A stretch of DNA of 64,000 nucleotides from the NCBI GenBank assembly GCA_002472565.1, contig DKSK01000011.1, positions 1 to 64,000 of the forward strand. Direction: 5' to 3'. Positions within the stretch are counted from its first letter, which is position 1, and every line of letters begins with the position of its first letter. A program made the translations under genes and the position numbers. The notes under the pieces were generated by a model. That model worked only from the letters and a program-made list of their open reading frames with translations. It made no database searches and was not told the DNA's origin. The DNA comes from Bacteroidales bacterium UBA7258. Lineage in GTDB: Bacteria > Bacteroidota > Bacteroidia > Bacteroidales > UBA932. Below are positions 31,086 through 40,504 of the stretch, piece by piece.

Positions 31086-34000
31086 TTAGAATGTGATAGA
31101 AAGACCGAATACAACCTTCTTGGTGGTAGGGTAGTTACCGTAGTCAACACCCATTCCAGATGTTGATGATGCTGAAGCCTCAGGGTCCATACCAGGATAT
31201 TTTGTAAAGAGGAAGAAGTTATCAAGAGATGCATATATGCGGAGTCTCTCGATGAATGCCTTCTTGCTGATATTTGAAGGAAGAGTATAACCGAGCTGAA
31301 TCTGTTTTATGCGGAAGAATGAACCGTCGAATACCATGTGGTTGGAGAGGTTATATTTCTCTGCACCGGCAATTCTTGGATGAGCATATTTACCGTTAGG
31401 ATTGGATGTAGTCCATCTCTGGTCGTAGAGTTTCTTGAGGCTGTATGAAATGTTAAAATACTGATATGACATGAAGAGGTCATTGCCATATGAACCGTTG
31501 CCGAATACAGTAAGGTCAATACCCTTCCAGTTCATTGACAATGTGAGACCGTATGTTAAATCAGGGAATGCCTTTCCGATCATATCCTTGTCGTCGGCAT
31601 TGATGACACCGTTTTTGTCCATGTCGATATATACAGGATCTCCGTTCTCATCAAGGTGATCGACAACATATCCGCGGAAATACCATACAGGATAGCCGAC
31701 TTCAAATGCTGAGAATGATCCGTTTGAGTGCATCTTTGAAGCACCTTCAATACGTCCTCCGGCTACGCCCGGGTCAAGGTAAGTTACCTTGTTCTTGAGG
31801 GTGGCAATGTTTGCGTTGATTGAGTATCCGAAGTCACCTCTCTGGTCTTTCCATCCGAGGTCGAACTCGAAACCTGAGTTGCTTACGTTGCCGGCATTCA
31901 TAGGGGCAGGCTTGTTACCTGCCTCGTAAGGAATGATGATACCTGAAACAATCAGGTCACGGGTGTTCTTTTTATACCAGTCAGCAGAGAGGGTGAATCT
32001 CTCCTTGAACATTCTCAAATCAATACCAAGGTCGAGCTGCTCAGAGGTCTCCCATTTGAGGTTAGGGTTGCTCAACTGTGCCGGTCTTGCTGAAGTGATG
32101 TAGTTGAGGCCATCGTTCGTGAATGAATAACCTGTTGCCTGGGTTGTCAGTGAGTTGGAATATTTATATCCTCCGAGATTGCTGGTGGAACCATTGAGAC
32201 CCCAGCTGACACGTAATTTGAGGAAATCTACATATCCTCTCTTGAGGAAGCTCATGAATTGCTCTTTTGAAAGAACCCAACCTGCTGAGAATGAAGGGAA
32301 ATAGCCCCATTTATTCTGGAAAGGAAGGATTGAAGAGTCGGCTGCGTCTGCACGGAAGACTGCTTCTGCAATGTATTTGTCCGCATAGCTGTAGTTCAAA
32401 CGGCCGAAGTATGAGAGTTTCCTGTTGCGTCTACTATATCCTTCAGCTGTCTTGGTTGCATCACCGGCAGGATAGCTTACATCTGCATAAAGAGGATTAT
32501 CTTTTGCTACTTTATTGACACTTGCATTCACATATTCGAAGTCATTATTGCTGTATGACATACCAATCATGGCTCCAAAGCTGTGTTTCTTGATGGTTGT
32601 GCTATAGTTCGCAAAGTTCTCCCACTGCCAGTACTCATTGGTTGAGTTGTTGCGGGTGGCAGCGTTCTGGTCTTTGTTGTTCACTGAAGATGAACCGTAG
32701 AAGAAGTGATTATAATTATAGTAGTTGGATGAATTGTAGTTGTAGCCAAGGCGTGTTGTGAACACGAATCCCTTGAATGGAGTGAAGTTGGCGTACAAAG
32801 TGCTTGTGAGATTTCGTCCTGTTTTTGATGTGTCTGATCTCTTGATGTTCACGGCAGGATGAATCATCTCACCGCTACCGAGAGTACAGTAATAGTCACC
32901 GTTTTCGTCCTTGAGGAGGGTGTAACCGTTGGCGAGCTGTGACTGCATAGTTGAAGGAAGAGCATCAGCTGAATATACTGATGAATAATATGCAGGCATT
33001 GTCATGATAGGGGCAATCATACTTACATAAGAGGAGTTGCCGCTACCGTCGGAAATGGATGCGCTTCTTGTCCTCGTATATGTAGCATTCACACCGGCTT
33101 TCATCCATGGTTTTACTTGATAGTCAGCATTTACCAGTGTTGTCAGCCTTTTGTAACGGTCCTTGTCGCCAATTACTATACCGTTGTCGTCAAGGTAGCT
33201 GAGGGATGTCAGTACACTTGCCTTGTCGTTCGCTCCCTGGAAAGTGACAGTGTGGTGCTGCATTGGAGATGGAGTGAAGGCAACATCGTACCAATCTGTA
33301 GAAGATTTGCCGTCCCAGATATGGTCTGCAATCATTTGCTCTACCTGAGTGTCGGTGAAGTTCGGATCAAGTTCTCTCTGTTGCTGGATAGCTTCCTCTG
33401 CAGAAAGACGCTCCGGTCTTCTTGCAAGCGAACTTATACTGTACTGGAAATCATAAGATATTGAGCTGCGTCCCTTGCTTGCCTGCTTGGTCGTGATAAG
33501 TACGACACCATTACCTGCTTGTGCACCGTAGATTGCAGCCGAAGCGGCATCTTTGAGCACCTCCATCGACTCGATGAAATTAGGGTCGAGGTTTGCGATA
33601 TCGCTCACGATAAGTCCGTCCACCACATACAAAGGATCGGATGTACCATTTGATGAGAATCCACGTACACGGATTGTAGGTGATGCTCCTGGCTGGGCAG
33701 ATGTGGTGATGAGGGTTACACCAGCAGTCTTTCCCTGGAGGGCCTGACCGGCTGATGTGATGGTTCTGTTTTCGATGTCCTTGGAGTTCACCGAAGAAAT
33801 AGCTCCGCTAAGATCACTTTTCTTCTGAACACCATAACCGACAACCACGACTTCGTCAAGAAGTTCGTTGTCATCTTCAAGTATGATTTCCATGCCGGAA
33901 GCTGCTGCTACATCCACAGTTTTGTAACCGATGCTTGAAACTGTGAGTATTGCTCCCTCTGGAACATTGAGAGAGAATGTTCCGTCAATGTCGGAAATGA

Positions 34001-34160
34001 CACCATTGTTGGTACCTGTCTGGATGACCGATGCTCCGATGACAGGAACTCCCTTCGTGTCCTTTACGACACCGGAAGCCGTTACTTGCTGAGCCATCGC
34101 ACTTACAGAGGCTGCAATCAGAGCCGCCGTAAGGATAACGTTTCTAAAAAGACTTTTCAT
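31086..34160 (-). CDS. SusC/RagA-family TonB-dependent transporter (locus 1)
   Basis: The 1024-residue outer membrane transporter has a signal peptide (to AMAQ, about 24), a carboxypeptidase-like domain (ASGVVKDTKGVPVIGASV), a TonB box region, a plug (LDEVVVVGYGVQKKSDLSGAISSV and RVRGFSSNGTSDPLYVVDGL), and a 22-strand barrel ending KVVFGLSITF. It imports a compound too large for porins, using TonB energy, together with SusD. It heads the operon with susD and both MBL proteins. Its leader contains a doubled 13-base motif and a -7 element, listed separately. Confidence 0.95.
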   Translation of the reverse strand: MKSLFRNVILTAALIAASVSAMAQQVTASGVVKDTKGVPVIGASVIQTGTNNGVISDIDGTFSLNVPEGAILTVSSIGYKTVDVAAASGMEIILEDDNELLDEVVVVGYGVQKKSDLSGAISSVNSKDIENRTITSAGQALQGKTAGVTLITTSAQPGASPTIRVRGFSSNGTSDPLYVVDGLIVSDIANLDPNFIESMEVLKDAASAAIYGAQAGNGVVLITTKQASKGRSSISYDFQYSISSLARRPERLSAEEAIQQQRELDPNFTDTQVEQMIADHIWDGKSSTDWYDVAFTPSPMQHHTVTFQGANDKASVLTSLSYLDDNGIVIGDKDRYKRLTTLVNADYQVKPWMKAGVNATYTRTRSASISDGSGNSSYVSMIAPIMTMPAYYSSVYSADALPSTMQSQLANGYTLLKDENGDYYCTLGSGEMIHPAVNIKRSDTSKTGRNLTSTLYANFTPFKGFVFTTRLGYNYNSSNYYNYNHFFYGSSSVNNKDQNAATRNNSTNEYWQWENFANYSTTIKKHSFGAMIGMSYSNNDFEYVNASVNKVAKDNPLYADVSYPAGDATKTAEGYSRRNRKLSYFGRLNYSYADKYIAEAVFRADAADSSILPFQNKWGYFPSFSAGWVLSKEQFMSFLKRGYVDFLKLRVSWGLNGSTSNLGGYKYSNSLTTQATGYSFTNDGLNYITSARPAQLSNPNLKWETSEQLDLGIDLRMFKERFTLSADWYKKNTRDLIVSGIIIPYEAGNKPAPMNAGNVSNSGFEFDLGWKDQRGDFGYSINANIATLKNKVTYLDPGVAGGRIEGASKMHSNGSFSAFEVGYPVWYFRGYVVDHLDENGDPVYIDMDKNGVINADDKDMIGKAFPDLTYGLTLSMNWKGIDLTVFGNGSYGNDLFMSYQYFNISYSLKKLYDQRWTTSNPNGKYAHPRIAGAEKYNLSNHMVFDGSFFRIKQIQLGYTLPSNISKKAFIERLRIYASLDNFFLFTKYPGMDPEASASSTSGMGVDYGNYPTTKKVVFGLSITF

Positions 34161-34161
34161 T

Positions 34162-34191
34162 GCTAAATTTGGTTATTAGCTAAATTTGGTT
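34162..34191 (-). promoter_or_regulatory. Doubled 13-base motif in the susC leader
   Basis: GCTAAATTTGGTT occurs at 34162-34174 and 34179-34191, same orientation and 17 bases apart, between the -7 element and the susC start. In position it would lie in the 5' leader of the leftward mRNA. It could be a regulator-binding site or an RNA-level control element. Confidence 0.55.
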
Positions 34192-34205
34192 TTTAAAGTG
34201 TGAGG

Positions 34206-34213
34206 CAAAGATA
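34206..34213 (-). promoter_or_regulatory. -7 element for SusCD locus 1
   Basis: TATCTTTG on the minus strand lies 45 bases before the susC ATG. The remaining 130 bases to the divergent esterase hold no second clear promoter, although a T-rich tract is present around 34265. Confidence 0.5.
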
Positions 34214-34346
34214 TGCAATGATATTCGTGGGGCATTTTCACTATTTTCCAAGAGTTTTTAGATTTGTTCTTTTTTTTTAGATGGGTTCCAAAGTCCGAAA
34301 ATATCCTAGATTATTATATTAAAATTGTAAAAAACATAAACACACC

Positions 34347-36026
34347 ATGAAAAGGATATTGTTTTCTTTGATTGCTATAGCTGCATGCTTCGTCGCTTCA
34401 GCGCAGCAGACACAAGCCTCTCTTGCGGACTATATTGCCAAACTGACAGGACGTGAGGATGTATATTGTTTCAGAAGCAAGCCAGCCGACATATATGGCA
34501 GGTTTAACAATCCTGGACCCGTCTTCATCATTTTCCCTGATAGCCGCACTTCTAAGGAAGAGGCTGAGACAATGATTGAGGAAAGCGGTATGAAACAGAT
34601 AGTCGATGACTATACTGGCACAATTTTCTTCTTCAATCCTCTAGCCGAAGAATATGACAACAAAGCAGACTTCGAATCCTACCATGGCTTCATCGACCGC
34701 ATGAGGATTGCATTCAACATCAAAGTGATAGGTATCGGAAGAGGTGCCACTTTCGTAAATGAAACCATTGCAAGGAAAGCAGGCAATGTCGCCGGCATTG
34801 TGAGCATCGGTGGAAAGGCTCCAAAGAAATCCCTTGAAGGAGAATCCCCTGTACCGGCATATATTATAGGAAAGAATGCACGCAAGACTGCCGCTTCATA
34901 TATTGTCAGGAATGATGTCGAACTTGCTTCATCTGAAGGCTCGAAGAGCCTGTATGTAAACAGGAATGAGCCGCTGATAAGGGTGGTGGTGAACCAGAGC
35001 GACGAAAGAGACCTTGCAAAAGTGATTGCAGATGCATGGGACAGTGTTCTGAGCTGGAATTACCGTTTCAACAACTACAAGCACACCTGGTACACTGGTG
35101 AATCATACTGCGAACATGGTGATTCGGAATTCGAGCCATTCATCATGTTCGACCGCCTTGGCATCACAAGGAATGTTTGTACGGAGAATCTCAACGGTAC
35201 GGGCGATTTCCTCTGGTATGAATACATCCCGCAAGCTGCCGCAAATGCGGAGAAAGGCACTGTTCCTCTTGTGGTCCTGCTGCACGGAAACAACAACGAC
35301 CCGCGCACCCAAGCAGAAACTTCCGGATTTCTCCCAATCGCATCACGCGAGGGCTTCATCGTTGCAGAATTCGAATGGCAGGGCAACGGATGGGCTCCGA
35401 TGGGCCATGATGGCATCGAGACGACAATTTATGAACTATTCAGAAAATATCCTCAGATAGACCGTTCAAGGGTATATTGTGAAGGCCTTTCTGCAGGAGC
35501 ATTCAACGCAACGGCTCTGGGCATAAAGAAAACGCATATCTTCGCCGCAGTTGGTTCCCAATCAGGCGGAATCATGATAGAAAACCGATTCGGTTCATGC
35601 AAGGAGACCCTTTTCGATGAGGCAATCCTCAAGAGTGAAGGCTGCGACATGCCTTATTTCTCGATTTCCGGCTCGGCTGACGAAGTTGTCGTATTCCCTA
35701 AACCGGGAGAAACTGGACCTAACAGAGTTCTTCTTTCATGGCAGGCATATCAGATTTTGAATAATCTCCCATATACCGAGACTCTCGACTTCTCAATTGA
35801 CAAGGATTTCGGAATGAAGCTTGAAAACAGAAGACGCGAGGACACCAACAAAGGCATATCATATGAAATTGGTGACATGACCAAGGACAATGTGCCTCTG
35901 ATAAGATATATCCTCGTGGAAGGATACGGTCACTGGAACTTCCAGCCGGGAGCAGAACTCATGTGGAACTATTTTAAGATGTTCTCACGTGATCCTCAGA
36001 CCAAGAAGCTGATTTATCATGAATAA
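34347..36026 (+). CDS. Exported alpha/beta-hydrolase (PHB-depolymerase/feruloyl-esterase-like)
   Basis: The 559-residue protein has a signal peptide (MKRILFSLIAIAACFVASAQ). The first half (about 25-240) is a degenerate alpha/beta-hydrolase-like or partner domain with no clear active site. The second half carries the catalytic domain: LVVLLHGNNNDPR for the oxyanion region, the nucleophile elbow CEGLSAGAFNA (Ser382), an FSISGSADEVV turn with a candidate aspartate, and VEGYGHWNF with the candidate histidine. The family hydrolyses esters, including phenolic and polyester substrates. It is divergent to SusCD locus 1 and its 3' end overlaps the hybrid regulator gene by 10 bases tail to tail. Confidence 0.8.
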   Translation: MKRILFSLIAIAACFVASAQQTQASLADYIAKLTGREDVYCFRSKPADIYGRFNNPGPVFIIFPDSRTSKEEAETMIEESGMKQIVDDYTGTIFFFNPLAEEYDNKADFESYHGFIDRMRIAFNIKVIGIGRGATFVNETIARKAGNVAGIVSIGGKAPKKSLEGESPVPAYIIGKNARKTAASYIVRNDVELASSEGSKSLYVNRNEPLIRVVVNQSDERDLAKVIADAWDSVLSWNYRFNNYKHTWYTGESYCEHGDSEFEPFIMFDRLGITRNVCTENLNGTGDFLWYEYIPQAAANAEKGTVPLVVLLHGNNNDPRTQAETSGFLPIASREGFIVAEFEWQGNGWAPMGHDGIETTIYELFRKYPQIDRSRVYCEGLSAGAFNATALGIKKTHIFAAVGSQSGGIMIENRFGSCKETLFDEAILKSEGCDMPYFSISGSADEVVVFPKPGETGPNRVLLSWQAYQILNNLPYTETLDFSIDKDFGMKLENRRREDTNKGISYEIGDMTKDNVPLIRYILVEGYGHWNFQPGAELMWNYFKMFSRDPQTKKLIYHE

Positions 36027-39000
36027 TCAGAAGGCTTCACTCCGAATTGCTTCTTAAAAGATACAGAGAAATACGACAGACTTGAAAATCCGGTCATGTC
36101 GGCAATCTCGGAGAGATTGTACTTCCCGCTCCTGATTAATTCGGCAGCACGGTTGAGTTTATATTTCTTGAAGAATGTATTCGGGGTCTCATTTATGAGG
36201 CCCTTGAATTTATAATATAGTTTGGAACGGGATATTTTCATAGCATCCGCAACAACATCAACATTCAATTCGGATGAATTCAACTGCTTCTCCATCAGTT
36301 CATACAAACTCTCCAGAAACAGCCTGTCCTGAGGTAAGAGATCCTTCTCCGGAATGTCTGAAACATCCGTGGTCTTACTGATTCTGTTCCTTAGTTTTTC
36401 CCTGTTGGAAATCAGGGTTTTTGTCAGAGTGAGCAGGTAGGCCGGGGCCACAGGTTTTACCACATAGGAATCAGCTCCGGTGTCAAGTCCCCGAATCTGG
36501 TCATCTAGGGTGGACTTCGCTGACAGTATCATCACCGGAATATGACATGTCTCCATATTGTTTTTTATCTGCGAACAAAGGCCCAGACCATCAGTCTGCC
36601 CCGGAAGCATCACATCCGTTATCACCAGATCGGGACTCTGGTATTTCAACTCATTGAACGCATCATCTGCACTGTATTTCACCTTCACTTCATAGTATTT
36701 TCCCAAAAGTGAAGAAATGTACGAAGCCAGATCAAGATCATCCTCAACCAGCATAATCACCTGACGGTTGCCATTGCCATGGCTATCCGTACTCACTACA
36801 TATTCCTGATTCTCAGCCAGTTCCGACGGAAGCCCCTCAACAATAATCTCTCCCTGATAATCAATTTCCGAAGTCGGTATCAAGAAACGGAAGCATATAC
36901 CCCTCCCAAGCGGAGAGTCTCCTGCCTCGAGAAGGCCATGGTGAAGCGTTGCAAGCCTTCTGGCATAATACAGGCCTATTCCGCTGCTGAATTCCTTTTC
37001 ATGACCAGGGCTGTCCAACTTCCTGTAACGTTCAAACACTTCTTCCCTCTTCTCTTCAGGTATTCCCAATCCATTATCGGCTATACTTACCAGACAGAAC
37101 TCTTCCGACTGTGATTCTATCTTGGCTCTGAACTGATGCCCGGCCTGTTCCCTTGTAACAATCTCGATTGATGCCCTTATCACCGAGCCAGCTCCTCCCG
37201 GAGTATATTTAACGGCGTTGGACATGAGGTTATTGATTATTTTCTCGAATTTATCCGCATCTACAAGCATCGTCCTTCCATCCATATTATCCGATATTTC
37301 CAAAAGGATACCTTTCTGTGAACAATTGTATTTGAATGGAGTAACATAATTCCTGAAAAGGGTGACAATGTCACACCGGCACAGGCTGAGATTCAGGGCA
37401 TCTGTCTCCAATTTGCTAAAGTCCATTATCTGATCCACGAGTTTCAGCATGCGGTTCACACTATTCCTGACAGTAGAAATGAGGCTGCGATTGTAGGGCG
37501 TATCATCCAATTCTTCAGCAATCTCTGCCACGGGTCCGAGAATCAGTGTCAGAGGTGTCCTGAACTCATGGGACATATTGGTGAAGAATGAAACATTCAT
37601 TTTGTTGAGATTCTTTTCATTCTCCTTTTCCTGGATTATTCTCTTCCGCTCGTTCCTTTGCTTTCTGTTGTTAAGATATGTCTGCAAGGACAGGATTAAG
37701 AACAGGCTTATCAGGAGTGGATAGATGACTGTCACCATAATCCTTGATGTCAATAAAGGGGAGGTCACATTGATATCCTGACTTATGGAACTCCTGACTT
37801 TGCCACTCCTTCTGTCTCGAGCCTGAAGTACAAGGGTGTATTTACCCTCAGGGATATATGAGTAATGCACCATATTGTCTGCATTGACTTTCTGCCAGTC
37901 TTTGTCATAACCTTTCAGCATATACCAATAATCCAAAGGTCTGTCTTTTACAAAATTAGGATTACTGAAACTTATTCTCAATGAATTGGCATTTTTCGGC
38001 AGATTGACTTCCGGAAGATGATTCAAGCTCTTTTCTATTATCCCGCCCTCGGCAGGGTTCACCATTATTCCGTTCAAGAAGAGGTCATCGAAATGAAGTC
38101 TAGGCTCTCTCTGCATTTCAGCAATATCGGGGTCAACTACAAACAAACCGTCAGAACTGCCGAAAAGCATGTAGCCATCTCTCAGGGGCAGTGCGGCATG
38201 TGTAGTCAGTTCACCCTCGATTATATTGTCGTTATTGGAAAAATGAAGCACATGTCCGTCGCTATACTGATACAGTCCGTTGGCTGTCCCCGCCCAGATG
38301 GAACCGTCAGAAGACTCCGTGAGGGTGAAAATGCTCTCGCAGGCAAATTCATCCATAGCTCTGAACACTCCCCTTTGCGGGTCGAACCTGAAGACTCCGT
38401 TTGAATTCGTTCCAAGCCAGATGTTTCCTGAGGCATCTTCCAGCATGCATGTGGGATAGAAATTGAAATCTATCTTTGACCTGATGTCAAATGCATAACT
38501 TACCTGGAATGTCTGCGGGTCAATTTCAAATATTCCATAAAGGAATGCAAGCACCATGACCTTACCTGAAGAAGAAAGGTGAAGTTCAGGGACGTACATA
38601 AAGCCGGACTTCACGTCCAGCCTTACACTCTGCATCTTTGATGCACCGGAAGGAAGCACATAAATATTATGGGAAAATGTTGACAACCAGATATTTCCGA
38701 AAGAATCTTCAAGAAACATCTCTCCTTTCTGTATAGGAAAGGTATACAACTCATGATAATTGATTATCTCATCGATTCTTCCCGAATTGGTCTGGGGATA
38801 TCTTGCGTTCTCCACCAGTACATGGCAACGGTTGGAAGTAGCCACCCACAGTCGCTGATGGCTGTCCATGAAAACGGCAAGTGGCTGCAATTGAGTGAAT
38901 TTTTCATAGACAAGACGGCTTGTCTTTCTTTTGTCTAAATCGCACAAGTATATGCCATGTCCTGAAGTATTTACGAGAATCTGTCCGTCATTGACTTTCG

Positions 39001-40042
39001 AGAGACTCTCAATAGATACTCCCTTGTATGAATAGATTCCATTCGAACCCGATACCTCAGTCAGGGCATTGGAAGGGACAAATGAAAAGCCGTTCTTTTC
39101 AGTACCAAACCAAATATTCCCGTCATTGTCGGGATATACATTTCTTGTCCCGTAAGGAGCATCTACCTGATTCAACTCTCCTGAAGCATAGTCAAATACA
39201 AATACTTTGCTCTGGCGTGTGATTATGTAGAAAGTTGTCTTATGTCCTGGATGAATGGACGTAACATCTTCCATTTGGAACTCCCCTTTACGGGCAATGC
39301 GGCCATGATAAAGTGGCATATTCAATTCCGATGACCATATATGGAAGCCATCAGGACCGAAGGCGCAAATCACCGAATTTGGCAACAGAATCATTCCTAC
39401 CAGCCCTTTGCCAGCATCTTCGTACACATGTTCCTGTTGAGAATCAGGAGTTTCCCTCCAATGGACGCATCCCTGCGACAAATACCAAATGCGATCTGCC
39501 GGGTCGAAGAAAAAAGCATAGGCAGCCTTTCCGTTGTCAAAAAAAATCCGCCTTACAAAACAAGACTGGTTCTTGTCATATTCCTGAATGATATCTCCGG
39601 TTGAAAGGAAAAGCCTTCCATCCGAGGTTTCTGAAAAAGATTTTATGCTCACCGACCTGTATTCGCTATGGTCAAATTCAACCGGAACAAACTCGTCTCT
39701 TTCGTTAAGACGGGCTAGTCCGGAAGCAGTACCCACCCATAGGTTTCCCTTCTTGTCGTTGTATATTGACAATACTATGTTGGACGGGAGAGAATAGGGA
39801 TTGTCCCGGTCATTCAAATAATGGTGGAATGAATGTCCGTCATATCTGACAAGTCCGCGTGAGAGTCCCATCCATATATACCCCATATCATCTTCCTCGA
39901 AACAGGAAACGGAACTGTTGGGAAGTATCTCTGTCACGGTATGGCTTTCCCGCTTGGGTAAAACAGCATCCATATCCTGCCTTTGACAGCTCATCATCAA
40001 AGACAACAAAAGGAGCAAAAAATAGGGAATGTTCTTTTTCAT
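36017..40042 (-). CDS. Hybrid two-component system regulator (locus 1)
   Basis: The ATG at 40042 gives 1341 residues with a signal peptide and a lipobox-like LSLMMSC; the frame extends upstream but without a signal. Domains in order: periplasmic two-component propeller repeats (about 30-680, for example DDMGYIWMGLSRGLVRYDG), a Y_Y_Y domain (about 690-765), one transmembrane helix (about 775-797), a histidine kinase core with phospho-acceptor in FFTNMSHEFRTPL, an ATP-binding domain (NLMSNAVKYTPGG, ADNGLGIP), a receiver domain with Asp in LVITDVMLPG, and an AraC-type DNA-binding domain. It should sense the locus 1 ligand in the periplasm and switch on the SusCD genes. Confidence 0.95.
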   Translation of the reverse strand: MKKNIPYFLLLLLSLMMSCQRQDMDAVLPKRESHTVTEILPNSSVSCFEEDDMGYIWMGLSRGLVRYDGHSFHHYLNDRDNPYSLPSNIVLSIYNDKKGNLWVGTASGLARLNERDEFVPVEFDHSEYRSVSIKSFSETSDGRLFLSTGDIIQEYDKNQSCFVRRIFFDNGKAAYAFFFDPADRIWYLSQGCVHWRETPDSQQEHVYEDAGKGLVGMILLPNSVICAFGPDGFHIWSSELNMPLYHGRIARKGEFQMEDVTSIHPGHKTTFYIITRQSKVFVFDYASGELNQVDAPYGTRNVYPDNDGNIWFGTEKNGFSFVPSNALTEVSGSNGIYSYKGVSIESLSKVNDGQILVNTSGHGIYLCDLDKRKTSRLVYEKFTQLQPLAVFMDSHQRLWVATSNRCHVLVENARYPQTNSGRIDEIINYHELYTFPIQKGEMFLEDSFGNIWLSTFSHNIYVLPSGASKMQSVRLDVKSGFMYVPELHLSSSGKVMVLAFLYGIFEIDPQTFQVSYAFDIRSKIDFNFYPTCMLEDASGNIWLGTNSNGVFRFDPQRGVFRAMDEFACESIFTLTESSDGSIWAGTANGLYQYSDGHVLHFSNNDNIIEGELTTHAALPLRDGYMLFGSSDGLFVVDPDIAEMQREPRLHFDDLFLNGIMVNPAEGGIIEKSLNHLPEVNLPKNANSLRISFSNPNFVKDRPLDYWYMLKGYDKDWQKVNADNMVHYSYIPEGKYTLVLQARDRRSGKVRSSISQDINVTSPLLTSRIMVTVIYPLLISLFLILSLQTYLNNRKQRNERKRIIQEKENEKNLNKMNVSFFTNMSHEFRTPLTLILGPVAEIAEELDDTPYNRSLISTVRNSVNRMLKLVDQIMDFSKLETDALNLSLCRCDIVTLFRNYVTPFKYNCSQKGILLEISDNMDGRTMLVDADKFEKIINNLMSNAVKYTPGGAGSVIRASIEIVTREQAGHQFRAKIESQSEEFCLVSIADNGLGIPEEKREEVFERYRKLDSPGHEKEFSSGIGLYYARRLATLHHGLLEAGDSPLGRGICFRFLIPTSEIDYQGEIIVEGLPSELAENQEYVVSTDSHGNGNRQVIMLVEDDLDLASYISSLLGKYYEVKVKYSADDAFNELKYQSPDLVITDVMLPGQTDGLGLCSQIKNNMETCHIPVMILSAKSTLDDQIRGLDTGADSYVVKPVAPAYLLTLTKTLISNREKLRNRISKTTDVSDIPEKDLLPQDRLFLESLYELMEKQLNSSELNVDVVADAMKISRSKLYYKFKGLINETPNTFFKKYKLNRAAELIRSGKYNLSEIADMTGFSSLSYFSVSFKKQFGVKPSDYS

Positions 40043-40046
40043 GCCC

Positions 40047-40054
40047 CAAATATA
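40047..40054 (-). promoter_or_regulatory. -7 element directly before the locus 1 regulator
   Basis: TATATTTG on the minus strand ends 4 bases before the ATG at 40042. This supports that start codon and predicts a leaderless or near-leaderless message. Confidence 0.55.
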
Positions 40055-40137
40055 GGTTATTTGCTCCGAACTATAATCTGTCCTTCTTTCACATCGACAA
40101 GAATTGTTGAGTCGCGGCGGACTGTGCCGTCGAGGAT

Positions 40138-40332
40138 GCTTTTGGCGAAGCGCAATGTGGCGGCTCACCCGTGCCTGGCCTGCCTTTTGGCGAAGCGCAG
40201 TGAAAATCGGAAAGAATTTATGTGTAAGATATGAGGGCGAAATTCTGTATTATTTGCGTCTTAACGGCATTTGCTGCGCTTCGTCCTCAGCGACTTCAAA
40301 GGAGACGGACCATATCTCGCGGTTGACGGGAA
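40138..40332 (+). pseudogene. Chimeric broken copy of the 22.4 kb lipoprotein region
   Basis: The segment repeats about 1.5 of the 45-base units, the upstream region and the first codons of the orphan lipoprotein gene (matching up to about 22540). It then jumps to the interior of the same gene (matching 23210-23264). About 670 bases have been deleted at a junction where both sides share TGC. A few point differences (for example G for A in TTATTTGCG) show some age. Nothing functional should be made. The other bases of the 40055-40504 gap hold no gene. Confidence 0.9.
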
Positions 40333-40477
40333 TCTTCGGAGGACTCTCGTTTCCGTCTTTTCAAGTATAAAGAGCAAGGATTTTTACGTGAAGGTTCGGT
40401 TGAGGGAAGTTCAATGTCCGGGGATAGGGAAGTTTGATATGTTTCCAGGGTGGGACGAGAGAATGAGGGATTTTTGA

Positions 40478-40485
40478 TATATTTG
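40478..40485 (+). promoter_or_regulatory. -7 element for tsaE
   Basis: TATATTTG lies 19 bases before the tsaE ATG at 40505, immediately downstream of the pseudogene remnant. A matching -33 element is not seen. Confidence 0.5.
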
Positions 40486-40504
40486 CATATCAAGTCGAGT
40501 GAGT

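Noticed and set aside
40043..40168. N-terminal extension of the locus 1 hybrid regulator
   Set aside because: It would hide the signal peptide and overlaps both the -7 element and the pseudogene copy.
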